Of a stretch of DNA of 64,000 nucleotides, positions 26,251 to 34,634 are shown one piece after another. Both the position numbers and the translations under genes were made by a program. Source of the DNA: Anaerolineae bacterium (GTDB lineage Bacteria > Chloroflexota > Anaerolineae > Aggregatilineales > Phototrophicaceae); assembly GCA_017303635.1 (NCBI GenBank), contig JAFLCG010000006.1:248001-312000 (forward strand), written 5' to 3'. How positions within the stretch are numbered: position 1 is the first letter of the stretch; each line of letters starts with the position of its first letter. The notes beneath the pieces are model-generated. The model did no database searches. It was not told the origin of the DNA and was given only the letters and a program-made list of their open reading frames with translations.

Positions 26251-26862
26251 GTGACGCACTTGTACTTTATCCGCCATGCAGATTCGATTGATGGTCTGGA
26301 AAATGGAAAGTATGTTGATCTGGGTTTATCATCCGAAGGCATTACTCAAGCCGAAAAGCTGCGTGATAGGTTAGGCAGCAGCGGAGAGATCAAAGCTGAT
26401 ATTGTGCTGTGTAGCACCGAGCGTCGCGCGCGTGAAACGGCAACCATCATTGCCCCTAGTTTAGGCCAGCCCATTATCTTCGATGAATCACTTGTTGAGT
26501 GGAAAGGTGATGATGGCAGTCTGAGTCCAGAAGAATTTATGAGGCAATGGAATCAGGTTCCAAAAGCTCAAAAGGCTTATTTCCGGTGGATGGAGGGTTT
26601 CGAAAACCGTCTCGAATTTTCTCTACGAGTCCATTTGGCAGTCAATCGACTCGTACAATCCCACCAGGGTAAAACCATCGTTATCATTTCGCACGGTGCC
26701 TTCATCCAGATGGCGTTCCTCTATTTCTTTGGCTACGGTGAAGCAAGCGTGAATTGGGCAACCCCAGAGATTAGACGAACCTCCATTACCCATTGGTATC
26801 ACGCCGAAGTGGAAGACCGCTGGATACTGGAACGCTCGAACGACGTTCATCACTTGCGATAA
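26251..26862 (+). CDS. Histidine phosphatase superfamily protein
   Basis: 203 residues, GTG start. The catalytic RHA motif is at the N-terminus (LYFIRHADSID), the second arginine is in CSTERRARETA, and the second catalytic histidine is in VIISHGAFIQM. This is the phosphoglycerate-mutase-like histidine phosphatase fold. It may act on sugar phosphates or other phosphomonoesters; the substrate is not indicated. It lies 42 bp after the Nfu_N-like gene on the same strand. Confidence 0.9.
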   Translation: MTHLYFIRHADSIDGLENGKYVDLGLSSEGITQAEKLRDRLGSSGEIKADIVLCSTERRARETATIIAPSLGQPIIFDESLVEWKGDDGSLSPEEFMRQWNQVPKAQKAYFRWMEGFENRLEFSLRVHLAVNRLVQSHQGKTIVIISHGAFIQMAFLYFFGYGEASVNWATPEIRRTSITHWYHAEVEDRWILERSNDVHHLR

Positions 26863-26890
26863 TCACACTCTATTTGATCCCCCTTCTCCC

Positions 26891-27514
26891 ATGACTGCTA
26901 TCACCCTCGCCCACATCCACGCCGCACTGAACTTGCCCAACTTCGATGTGGAGATGGCACTGGGTCAAATGGCTCCGGGTCGCCAGCGGATGCGACCTGC
27001 ACCCGGAGTGCGCCCTAAACAGGCGGGGGTGCTTGTCCTGCTCGTCCCTTATGCAGGCGACGATTTGGCGGTGATCCTCACCCGCCGACCGGAAACCCTG
27101 CGCAATCACAGCGGGCAGATCAGCTTCCCCGGTGGTCGCCACGACGAAACTGACGAGTCCTTCACCGCTACGGCGCTGCGCGAAACCTGTGAGGAACTGG
27201 GTCTGTGTGACCCGGTGGACATCGTCGGAATGCTCTCGACTATCTATATCCCACCCAGCAATTTCGAGGTGCATCCGAGCGTCGGTTATCTGCCGTCCCT
27301 GCCCATCTTTCAGCCCAATCCGGATGAAGTGGCGGAGGTGATCACCGCGCCGTTACGCTGGCTGCTGGAAGATGAGCGCAAACGAGTCGATCCGTGGGAA
27401 TTCCCCGGCGGGCGCATGATGATCCCGCACTATCTGTTTGGCGATCACATCGTCTGGGGCGCGACCGCGGTGATGCTCGGTGAACTAGAAGCACGGCTGC
27501 GGGCAGTACGGTGA
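26891..27514 (+). CDS. Nudix hydrolase, CoA-pyrophosphatase type
   Basis: 207 residues. A Nudix box is read in ISFPGGRHDETD...ATALRETCEELGL, and the flanking sequence VILTRRPETLRNHSGQISFPGG plus VHPSVGYLPSLP is that of the NudL/CoA pyrophosphatase group, which cleaves CoA to 3',5'-ADP and phosphopantetheine. The extension before the box (about 1-60) is normal for the family. Its last 4 bp overlap the following gene (GTGA). Confidence 0.9.
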   Translation: MTAITLAHIHAALNLPNFDVEMALGQMAPGRQRMRPAPGVRPKQAGVLVLLVPYAGDDLAVILTRRPETLRNHSGQISFPGGRHDETDESFTATALRETCEELGLCDPVDIVGMLSTIYIPPSNFEVHPSVGYLPSLPIFQPNPDEVAEVITAPLRWLLEDERKRVDPWEFPGGRMMIPHYLFGDHIVWGATAVMLGELEARLRAVR

Positions 27515-28476
27515 CTCGCTGGCTAATCGGCAGTATAGTGCTTTTCACACTCGTCGGCAGTGGGCTGATCGCTGGGGCGGTCGCCCTGCGGCGTGGTACC
27601 CCAGCCACTGACCTGATGGCCTACAGCACGTATCTCCAGGATCAATATCGCTTGCGTGTTATGGACGGAGCGCGCAGGCTCACGGCAGCGCTCGGCCCAC
27701 CGTATCCCCGGCGCGAACTGAGGTTCAACTGGAATTGGACTGGTTTACTGGTGTACTCGTCCGAGCAGGATGGTAACCAAGAAATTTACCTCACCGATCT
27801 CCTCAGCGTCACCAATATTTCCAATCACCCCGCAGCAGACTCGCTACCGGTCATTAGCGCCGACGGACGGATCGCCTTCACCTCTGAGCGTGACGGCAAT
27901 ACTGAAATCTACCTGTGGGAGGCCGGCACGCTCACCAACCTTTCGCAGTATCCTGGCAGCGACAGCATGGCAGCGTGGAGTGTGGATGGACGGTTGGCCT
28001 GGGTACGAAATGATGATCTGGTCGTCATCTATGACGCTGGTGAACTGAGGAGCATCCCGGTTGAACCGACGTGGTTGGCGGCCGAGCTAAGCTGGAGCCG
28101 AGATGGACGGTTGGCCTGGTGCGCGCTCTCCGGCACTGACTGCACCCTGATGATCTGGGATGGCAGGCGGGCAAGCAGTATCAGTGTATCGCGGATCATC
28201 GCTCGCCCGGCCTGGAACACAGAGGGATTAATGGCCTTCCAGAATGAGTTAGGTATCCAACGCTGGAATGGTGATTGGGCGGAAACGATCATCCGCTTGA
28301 ATAATCCCGCGAGCCGCCCCACCTGGCGGGATGACCAACGGCTCACATTTGTCATCCCACAGGTGAACTTTGGTAGCTTGCCGACAGGCCTGTATGAGTG
28401 GGATGGGAAGCGCACCACACGCCTCCTGCCTGACCCTAACGCGGAGTATGCTGTCTGGATTCCGGCCAGGCCATAA
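27511..28476 (+). CDS. Membrane-anchored TolB/PD40-like beta-propeller protein
   Basis: 321 residues, GTG start overlapping the Nudix stop. An N-terminal uncleaved anchor (about 5-27) is followed by RRGTP and an extracellular propeller. The repeats have the pattern S-x-DGRIAFTSERDGNTEIYLWEAG, SVDGRLAWV, SRDGRLAWC and similar, typical of WD40-like PD40 blades. Such proteins bind peptides, polysaccharide or partner proteins outside the cell. A close paralogue follows 56 bp downstream. No enzymatic motif is seen. Confidence 0.8.
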   Translation: MTRWLIGSIVLFTLVGSGLIAGAVALRRGTPATDLMAYSTYLQDQYRLRVMDGARRLTAALGPPYPRRELRFNWNWTGLLVYSSEQDGNQEIYLTDLLSVTNISNHPAADSLPVISADGRIAFTSERDGNTEIYLWEAGTLTNLSQYPGSDSMAAWSVDGRLAWVRNDDLVVIYDAGELRSIPVEPTWLAAELSWSRDGRLAWCALSGTDCTLMIWDGRRASSISVSRIIARPAWNTEGLMAFQNELGIQRWNGDWAETIIRLNNPASRPTWRDDQRLTFVIPQVNFGSLPTGLYEWDGKRTTRLLPDPNAEYAVWIPARP

Positions 28477-28532
28477 GTCGGGTATGTTACACTCGCCCAG
28501 AGTGAAGCATTCAGGAAACCCTCACCTTCATT

Positions 28533-29537
28533 ATGTTGTCCTTCGTGCGTTTGATCGTGTGGCTGATGACCGTCCAGATGGTTTTGATCTGGGGAGCAGT
28601 CGCCCTGCGGCGCGGCACTCCCCCGCAGCATTTGATGGTCTATACCGGCGTCAGTCATTCTGCCACAGTCCTTAAGGTCCTGGATGGCACTTATGGTCTC
28701 GCGGTGAGCCTCGCACCCAGCCTGCCCCCGCACGCTGATCTCAATTTCTATAACTGGAATTCTAATGGTCAGTTGGTCTACGCGGCCCAGCAGGACGGCA
28801 TTGGTGAAATCTTCCTGACCGATTTGCTCCACTACACCAACATCTCCGAACACCCGGCCAGCGATGAGCAGCCCGCACTCGGCCCGGATGGGCGCATCGC
28901 CTTTATCTCTGACCGCAGCGGCTATCGAGACCTGTACATCTGGGAAGCAGGAGCACTCACGAACCTGACGCAATCACCTGAAAAAGATGCGGAACCCGCC
29001 TGGAGCCAGGATGGACGACTGGCCTGGATTTACGCCGAAAACAAACTCATGGTCTACGCTGGTGAAAACATCGAGCAGGTTGCCATCGAACTTGGCGGTT
29101 GGGTCGTCAGCCCGACCTGGAGCCGGGACGGTCGGCTGGCCTGGTGTGCCTACCGCGCCCTCAAGTGTGATTTGATGATTTGGAATGGATTGGCAGTCGA
29201 GCGTATTGCCCGGTCGAGCGTCTTCACGCGCCCGGTCTGGAGCGCCGATGGTCGGTTGGTGTTTAAGTCCGATCAAACAACCATCAGCATTTGGCAGGAC
29301 GGTGCATTCGAGAGCATTCAACCGGCGGTGCTGAACATCGGCTTCCCGGCCTGGGATTTTGCCGGGCGGGTGACCTTCAACTCCTTGTATCCGATCGTGG
29401 GAAATTCAGTGCCGTTCTTCCGTTCACACGTTTATCGGTGGTCCGGCGGTCAACTCCGTTTGCTGCTGAACGAAGCCATGATCGAGTCCCCAGTGTGGAT
29501 GCCTGAGGCCAGGGAGCCTCAAAACACGCCGCGATAG
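28533..29537 (+). CDS. Membrane-anchored TolB/PD40-like beta-propeller protein, tandem paralogue
   Basis: 334 residues with the same plan as the gene just upstream: an N-terminal anchor (about 2-24, ending GAVALRRGTP, which matches the first copy) then six or so propeller blades (GPDGRIAFISDRSGYRDLYIWEAG, SQDGRLAWI, SRDGRLAWC, SADGRLVF). The two proteins align along their length and arose by tandem duplication. Its 3' end overlaps the converging Uma2-like gene by 19 bp. Confidence 0.8.
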   Translation: MLSFVRLIVWLMTVQMVLIWGAVALRRGTPPQHLMVYTGVSHSATVLKVLDGTYGLAVSLAPSLPPHADLNFYNWNSNGQLVYAAQQDGIGEIFLTDLLHYTNISEHPASDEQPALGPDGRIAFISDRSGYRDLYIWEAGALTNLTQSPEKDAEPAWSQDGRLAWIYAENKLMVYAGENIEQVAIELGGWVVSPTWSRDGRLAWCAYRALKCDLMIWNGLAVERIARSSVFTRPVWSADGRLVFKSDQTTISIWQDGAFESIQPAVLNIGFPAWDFAGRVTFNSLYPIVGNSVPFFRSHVYRWSGGQLRLLLNEAMIESPVWMPEAREPQNTPR

Positions 29538-30097
29538 ATCACTTCAGCCGGGAGCGTAATCCCCAGCGATTGGATCGTGAGTTGCAGATCGTCCCCGATG
29601 ACATTGCCCAATGTCCAGGTGCCATCAGGCTGTCGACGGCGGATTTCAATGCGTTTTTCATCCTGCCAGATGAGCACATACTCGGTAAATTCGGGGATCG
29701 AACAGTAATGATCGAACTTGGCCCCCCGATCAAAATCGGCTGTGGATGGCGATAGGATTTCGATGACGACTGAGGGATTCGTCAGCGATGGCCCCAGGTC
29801 GTCCACCATCTGGGGCTCACCACAGAGAATGGTGATGTCTGGATAGGCGCGCATCTTGCTGGGTGTCTTCACGCGGATGTTACTGCCTAAGGGTTCACAA
29901 CCGCGCTGGCGAAGTTCCGGTTCGAGGCCAACGATCACGTTACGGACGATACGCTCGTCCGCCAGCGACGCGCCAGCCATGCTGACCACCCAATCGCCCA
30001 CATATTCATGCCGGACTTCACTGGCGGCTTCATAAGCCAAGTATTCGGCTTCCGTCATGCGGAAAAAGTGTTCACTAAATTCCTTATGAGCGAACAT
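29519..30097 (-). CDS. Uma2-family (DUF820) PD-(D/E)XK-like endonuclease domain protein
   Basis: 192 residues. The opening (FRMTEAEYLAYE, VRHEYVGDWV) and the catalytic-like block YPDITILCGEP, VIEILSPSTADFDRGAKFDHYCSI, FTEYVLIWQDEK are those of the Uma2 family. The family has a restriction-endonuclease fold and is abundant as unlinked paralogues in cyanobacteria and Chloroflexota; its biological role is uncertain. It overlaps the end of the propeller gene. Confidence 0.92.
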   Translation of the reverse strand: MFAHKEFSEHFFRMTEAEYLAYEAASEVRHEYVGDWVVSMAGASLADERIVRNVIVGLEPELRQRGCEPLGSNIRVKTPSKMRAYPDITILCGEPQMVDDLGPSLTNPSVVIEILSPSTADFDRGAKFDHYCSIPEFTEYVLIWQDEKRIEIRRRQPDGTWTLGNVIGDDLQLTIQSLGITLPAEVIYRGVF

Positions 30098-30134
30098 AGC
30101 GACTCTCTTTGGCTGATTCGTCTAGTGTAGCTCA

Positions 30135-31295
30135 TTACACCCGGGCCAGATGCCGGGCATACAGCGTGACTACCACGACCATGAGGGTCAGCGGGAGCAA
30201 CACGCCAAAGGCCGTCTCGATACCGACTGAATCTGCCAGCACACCCAGCGCAAAGGGCGTGATGGCCGCTGCAATACCTGACCCCATCGAGGTGCGGGCG
30301 CTGGCGGCATTGGGATTGTTCACGCCGACGGTCGAGGCGGCGGCCAACGTCAACGGGAACAGATTCGCCAGTCCCAGTCCGCACAGGAAGAGGCCGAAGA
30401 TATTGACCGGGGTCGAGCGTACCAACCACAACAGCGGAAAACCCACCAGCACAATCCCACCCGCGATCAGCAGCAGGGTGATGGTCGGATAGCGACGGGT
30501 AAGGATACTGCCGGCTGCCCGACCCACGATCATCCCTAACCCGAACAGACTGACCGTCAAAGCCGCATCTTCCGGCGTGAACTTGAGGGCCTGTTCCAAG
30601 AAGCCGGTTGACCAGAACACCATCGAGGCCTCGACGGCGGTGGCGAAGAACACCACCAACCAGAAACCCCAGAACGCCCGCGGCAACGGTGCATTTGAGC
30701 GCGTCTGGGAGGTAGAGGCATCCGTCCGCCGTTCTGGGATGGGCACACGCCAGTTGAAGGCCGCCAGCAGCACCCAGACCACAACACCCACATAGGCCAC
30801 CAAACGCCAGGTGATCCCCTGCTGCTCCCCCAGGCTGACCACGACCGCCGATAAAGTGGCGCCAACCACTGCCAGCGTATTCGATTCGGTCAGCGGGATG
30901 GCGCGGTTGGCACCATGATGATCCGACAGGGTCGCTTGGATCATGATGAGCGACATCGAACCGATGTAGGCCATCAAGAGCGTAGCTGCGATAGTGATCG
31001 GCGGGGTGCGGCCTACGGTGAGCAGCAACATGCCCAGTACCATGCCAGCGCTGCCGCCCCAGAAGAGGACCCGCCGTCCGAAGCGCCCTGCCAGTCGATC
31101 TGCCGTCAAACCAGCCAGGGTCATGCCCAGGGCAAAAGCCGCTGAATATAACCCGGAAATGGTGTAGTCAATCCGAAGTTCAGCGGCGAGGAAACTGCGT
31201 AACGGCCCCAGGGAGGCCTGCAAAAAAGCATAATAGGCCAGCATCAGATAAGCCAGCCAGGTGAACTGATCGCGACGGAAGGGTATAGATGGCAT
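30135..31295 (-). CDS. MFS transporter
   Basis: 386 residues with about 12 hydrophobic segments and the MFS A-loop pattern between TM2 and TM3 (GLTADRLAGRFGRRVLFWGG). The repeat after TM8 (GRAAGSILTRRYPTI) is present. FRRDQFTWLAYLML starts the first helix with no signal peptide. The middle loop (about 185-205) is charged. The substrate is not indicated by neighbours. AAGGGA precedes the ATG. It is a single-gene unit separated from the Uma2 gene by 37 bp. Confidence 0.88.
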   Translation of the reverse strand: MPSIPFRRDQFTWLAYLMLAYYAFLQASLGPLRSFLAAELRIDYTISGLYSAAFALGMTLAGLTADRLAGRFGRRVLFWGGSAGMVLGMLLLTVGRTPPITIAATLLMAYIGSMSLIMIQATLSDHHGANRAIPLTESNTLAVVGATLSAVVVSLGEQQGITWRLVAYVGVVVWVLLAAFNWRVPIPERRTDASTSQTRSNAPLPRAFWGFWLVVFFATAVEASMVFWSTGFLEQALKFTPEDAALTVSLFGLGMIVGRAAGSILTRRYPTITLLLIAGGIVLVGFPLLWLVRSTPVNIFGLFLCGLGLANLFPLTLAAASTVGVNNPNAASARTSMGSGIAAAITPFALGVLADSVGIETAFGVLLPLTLMVVVVTLYARHLARV

Positions 31296-31400
31296 GATGT
31301 CCCTTTGTGTGATGGGTCAATCATGCTTTTGGCCGGTGCTAGTCGTCAACCAGTCCATGCCAGTCCGCTGTGCCAAGCCATCCGCGGAAAACTATCTGTG

Positions 31401-31457
31401 ATCCACGACCGTTATTTGTGCCCAAGACTCGCCAGTGACCGGGAAACGGTCGTGGAT
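31401..31457. repeat. Inverted repeat with 13-bp perfect arms
   Basis: ATCCACGACCGTT (31401-31413) and AACGGTCGTGGAT (31445-31457), separated by 31 nt. It is downstream of nothing obvious, as the flanking genes point outward. It could be a structured RNA or a relic of an insertion. Confidence 0.55.
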
Positions 31458-31683
31458 TACTTTCAGCTACTGACTTAGACTGGTGGCTGATACCCAATGG
31501 CGGATGAGGCAAGCCTCGTCCCTGCGAATTACAAACGCATTGGACAAATTGGACACTTTTGACAGTTTTGACAACAGGATTGGTCGTTGCGGTTCGGTCT
31601 CGGTCGCCCCATTGTGGGACTTCCATCGGGCGGATCAGGGCGTCTACAGGCTACCCCACCTTTCGTGATTGGTGAGATATTTT

Positions 31684-31819
31684 GGACTTACGCAGAGGTG
31701 CGGGTTTTCAGGCGGGCGCACAGCCGTCCCACCGGGAGGCTACGCTCTGCGCCCCTGCAAAAGGCGCAGTTTTTCTAAGTACGGGCGTCCCTACAAATGC
31801 TCGTTGTTTGGGTAAGTCC
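31684..31819. mobile_element. MITE-like element with GGACTTAC terminal repeats
   Basis: The left end GGACTTACGCA and the inverted right end TGGGTAAGTCC match at 10 of 11 positions across a 136-bp element with no coding capacity. The interior holds a disrupted palindromic unit (GGGCGCACAGCCGT...GCGCCCCTGC) and a GGGCGTCCCTAC remnant. No clear target duplication was found. Confidence 0.5.
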
Positions 31820-31895
31820 TATCGGTATGATCATAACATAAAGCAATCGCCAAAATGGAACATTTGTTTCAATTTTCTCTCATTTTTCCCAGCAC

Positions 31896-33488
31896 ATGAA
31901 CCGAGGGTGTTTTCTACTCTACGCCACGCTGATCCTGCTGCTGGCTGCTGGATTGCGCTTTCACGCGCTCGGTCAGGATGCCCGCTTTCATCAGGATGAA
32001 GCACTCTTCGCCAGCTTCGCCCGGCGCGCTGCGGTGCAGGGCGACTGGCTGCTGACGGGCGCACTGGATAAGACTCCGCTGTCGATCTACCTGCAAGCCA
32101 TCAGTTTCTCGGCGGTTGGTGTAACCCCTCTGCCGGACGGCGTCCTCACCCTAGGCGTTCATCAGGGCGAGTTCGCTGCCCGCCTGCCTGCCATTTTCGC
32201 CTCCATTCTATTGGTAGCGGTGATTTCCAGAGTGGCTAGAGGTCAGGGGTCAGGGGTCAGGGGCAAGCCACAAGCAGCGATTCGCAATCCGCTCGTGGCC
32301 CTGTTCATCGCCGCCTGTTCGCCCTTGCTCATCGCCTTCAGCCCGACTGCTTTTACTGATATGCCGTTCCTGCTGCTGCTGACGGTCTCGTTATGGTTGA
32401 CGCTGCGAGGAAAACCCCTGTGGGCGGGCGTGTGGTTAGCGCTTGCGTTCGCTGCCAAACAACAGGCGGTGTTATATGTACCGCTGCTGATTGCCATCAG
32501 CTATCAGCGGTTAGCCATCAGCCAGAAAGCAAAGGGCGAGCGAACGGCGGCGGACGCGATCAATCGCGTCCCTACAGGTGAATCGTCATCTATCGTTCGT
32601 CATGGTTTGCTGCTCGTCCTTCCACTGGCCCTCATGTTGCTGCTGCTCCTCGGTTGGGATGCGCTCCGCAACTCCCCACCCGGCCTCTTCGCGCTGGCGA
32701 CTGCCAACAACGCCCCAGATCGTTTCCCCCGGCCCGATGAACTGCTGCCACGCCTGCAAACATGGTGGGCCTATGCCGATATGCTCATCGGCTGGCCGTT
32801 CGTGCTGGTCGCAGGCTTCATCCTCATCTGGCTGGTCACACTCCGGCGGACGGTGACCCGGGTTGATGGCGTACTGGCGGGCTACACCGCGCTCTACCTG
32901 CTGGCGCACTGGCTGCTGCCGTTCAATACGTATGACCGCTATCTGCTACCGCTGGTGCCGTTGGTGATTAGCCTGCTGGCACGATCTGTTCAAGAGATCG
33001 GAAAAGCGTACGCGGTACTCATTTACAGTGGGCGGATATACGGGCGAAGACGCCCTAATCCGCCCCTACGTCCACACCTGGCAACAACCTATGTGCTGAT
33101 TGGACTGACGCTTCTGCCCGCGGCGTGGAGCGCGGCACGCCTGCACGTTGCGGTCGGCGGGGATCGGGGGCAGCTGGCTGGGATTGACGCGTTGGCCGAC
33201 TGGCTGGAGGCCAAACCGCTGGGGACGATCATTTATGATCGCTGGTTAGGTTGGGGATTGGAATATTATCGGGGCAGTTGGTCGGATAAGCGCATGGTCT
33301 ACTATCCCACGCCGGGGGAACTGGCGCGGGGGGCCGCCGCCCAACCCGACCCAGCCCCCCGCTACTTCCCGATGCCGGTTGAAGTTTCCGCTGAGGGCTG
33401 GCTACAAGCATTGCGTGAGGCGGGTTTCAGTATCAACCGGGCCTATGAAAGCGCCCGGTTCATCGTTTACGAACTGATCCCACCGTAA
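31896..33488 (+). CDS. GT39/ArnT-like membrane glycosyltransferase with repeat insertions
   Basis: 530 residues, multi-spanning (about 9-11 hydrophobic segments). FHQDEALFASFARRA in the first extracytoplasmic loop is the Asp-Glu motif of dolichyl-phosphate-mannose and undecaprenyl-phosphate glycosyltransferases (GT39/GT83 group). These move sugars from lipid carriers to acceptors outside the membrane. Three loops look inserted: about residues 116-133 (from GGGGTCA-type repeats), 202-230 (including a GGACGCGATC...GCGTCCCTAC unit) and 376-392 (a nested palindrome). All keep the frame, so the gene appears intact. No good ribosome binding site is seen. Confidence 0.78.
   Translation: MNRGCFLLYATLILLLAAGLRFHALGQDARFHQDEALFASFARRAAVQGDWLLTGALDKTPLSIYLQAISFSAVGVTPLPDGVLTLGVHQGEFAARLPAIFASILLVAVISRVARGQGSGVRGKPQAAIRNPLVALFIAACSPLLIAFSPTAFTDMPFLLLLTVSLWLTLRGKPLWAGVWLALAFAAKQQAVLYVPLLIAISYQRLAISQKAKGERTAADAINRVPTGESSSIVRHGLLLVLPLALMLLLLLGWDALRNSPPGLFALATANNAPDRFPRPDELLPRLQTWWAYADMLIGWPFVLVAGFILIWLVTLRRTVTRVDGVLAGYTALYLLAHWLLPFNTYDRYLLPLVPLVISLLARSVQEIGKAYAVLIYSGRIYGRRRPNPPLRPHLATTYVLIGLTLLPAAWSAARLHVAVGGDRGQLAGIDALADWLEAKPLGTIIYDRWLGWGLEYYRGSWSDKRMVYYPTPGELARGAAAQPDPAPRYFPMPVEVSAEGWLQALREAGFSINRAYESARFIVYELIPP
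32552..32575. repeat. Palindromic CCCTAC unit inside the GT39-like gene
   Basis: GGACGCGAT..ATCGCGTCC followed by CTAC. In frame, it encodes part of a loop (ADAINRVPTG). Same family as 55091-55279. Confidence 0.75.
33030..33069. repeat. Nested palindromic unit inside the GT39-like gene
   Basis: GGGCGGAT...ATCCGCCC encloses GGGCG...CGCCC and is followed by CTAC. It looks like one palindromic unit inserted within another. In frame, it encodes an Arg/Pro-rich loop. Confidence 0.65.
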
Positions 33489-33492
33489 CGGG

Positions 33493-33655
33493 GGAACCTC
33501 ACCCCCCTGCCCCCTCTCCTTCCGCACCCCTGGGTTGTCGAAAAGTACGAACAGGCCCGTGGGCGGGGTGCTGGAGAGGGGGAGTCCAGAGACACTCCAG
33601 AGATGACCGGGAATAGACCAGCCATCCTTTCACGCCTGGCAAGACATTATCTCGC
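33493..33655. repeat. Long dispersed repeat, copy 1
   Basis: Shares GGAACCTCACCCCCC, GGAGAGGGGGAGTCCAGAG and a right end of the form CACGCCTGGCAAGACATTA with the copy at 53649-53815. The middle differs. It lies between the GT39-like gene and the EthD gene, with no coding sequence. Confidence 0.6.
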
Positions 33656-33732
33656 CCATTGTCAGTGTGTGGGTTTCAGTGGGTGGATAGACGAGCGAAG
33701 AGTGCCGTCGTGCCGTCGGCATAATCCCCTAA

Positions 33733-34059
33733 CTACGGACCCGGTACGACAATGTACTCGTCGGTATAGAGGTGGTAACGCAGTTCGCAGAACTCATCGG
33801 CGTCCTTACCGGAGGCGACACCTTCCGGGCTGGCGAAGGCGGCTTCCATGGCCTCGACGCTGTCCCACCACAATTCTGCAGTCCCGTGATAGTTTGGCTC
33901 GGCATTATCCGGCTGCACCGCCTGATTGATATTGATGCGGTAGCCCTTCAGCCCCGGCATTTTTGAAGAAATCTTGGTGTGCTCATCCACCCAGCGCACC
34001 TTGAATTGTTCCAGTGTCATCCCCGGCTTGGGGGTCAGAAAAGCAATTAACTTCACCAT
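33733..34059 (-). CDS. EthD-family ferredoxin-like-fold protein
   Basis: About 108 residues from the ATG with GAGGAG 7 nt upstream. VKLIAFLTPKPGMTLEQFKVRWVDEHTKI is the EthD opening (RK-x-G-x-(S/T)-x-E-x-F-x-x-x-W-x-x-x-H), and YHGTAELWWDSVEAMEAAFASPEG is the second signature. EthD proteins are small dimeric alpha/beta barrels, some involved in ether degradation, most of unknown role. It stands alone. Confidence 0.85.
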   Translation of the reverse strand: MVKLIAFLTPKPGMTLEQFKVRWVDEHTKISSKMPGLKGYRININQAVQPDNAEPNYHGTAELWWDSVEAMEAAFASPEGVASGKDADEFCELRYHLYTDEYIVVPGP

Positions 34060-34156
34060 GATCAGGCTCCTCATCAAATTTATTCGCTCTAGCGGACAAT
34101 AGCAGGCTATTATAACGCCAGATCGTCAGCCTCCATACCGACCCACAGGAGTCCCT

Positions 34157-34603
34157 ATGTCCATGCATGAAACGCTCTTTACCATCGGCAATATCCTGGT
34201 CATGCCCTTCTGGTTTCTGATGATTGCGCTGCCCAACTGGTCATGGACGCGGCGCATTGCCGGATCATGGTGGGGGATCGGTACTGTGGCCGTTATGTAC
34301 GTGATTGCTCTGGTCGGGAGTTTCTTCGTCAGTGGTGGCGGAGCGCCTACTGATCTCGCCAGTCTGGGGACGGCAGCGGGCATCGCCGCACTGCTGGGGA
34401 CTCCGGTTGGTGCGGCGACCGGTTGGTTACACTATCTGGCTTTTGATCTGTTTGTCGGGCGTTGGGCTTACCTCGACAGCCTGGGCAAGCCGCTCAATCG
34501 CTGGTTGGTGGGCGTGGCCCTCTTCTTCATCCTGATGGCCGGGCCGTTCGGGCTGCTGCTTTATCTGGGGCTCAAGTCCCTCCAGAGCCGCCGTTCAGCG
34601 TGA
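34157..34603 (+). CDS. ABA4-like membrane protein
   Basis: 148 residues with four hydrophobic helices. The conserved features LFTIGNILVMPFWFLMIALPNW, GWLHYLAFDLFVGRWAYLDS and the C-terminal GPFGLLLYLGLKS fit the ABA4/DUF4281 family. Plant ABA4 is needed for neoxanthin formation; bacterial members often occur with carotenoid genes, but none is seen here. So a carotenoid role is only a family-based guess. Confidence 0.8.
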   Translation: MSMHETLFTIGNILVMPFWFLMIALPNWSWTRRIAGSWWGIGTVAVMYVIALVGSFFVSGGGAPTDLASLGTAAGIAALLGTPVGAATGWLHYLAFDLFVGRWAYLDSLGKPLNRWLVGVALFFILMAGPFGLLLYLGLKSLQSRRSA

Positions 34604-34634
34604 CAGTGCAGGCCTTACCGCCAGCGGCTTCTGA

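Larger units (their letters stand above)
31296..31895. other. Repeat-rich intergenic region, 600 bp
   Basis: No gene is supported. It holds a 13-bp perfect inverted repeat (31401-31457), one palindromic CCCTGC-ending unit (about 31501-31524, GGATGAGGC...GCCTCGTCCCTGC), a run of near-repeated words (TTGGACAAATTGGACA, then TTTTGACAGTTTTGACAA, about 31540-31573) and a MITE-like element (31684-31819). Confidence 0.6.

Noticed and set aside
28533..29537. Frameshifted single propeller gene spanning 27511-29537
   Set aside because: Both frames have their own start, membrane anchor and stop, and align with each other over their whole length, so they are paralogues and not fragments.
31896..33488. 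Pseudogene call for the GT39-like gene
   Set aside because: Although three loops contain repeats, the frame is intact from start to stop and the hydrophobic pattern continues across each.
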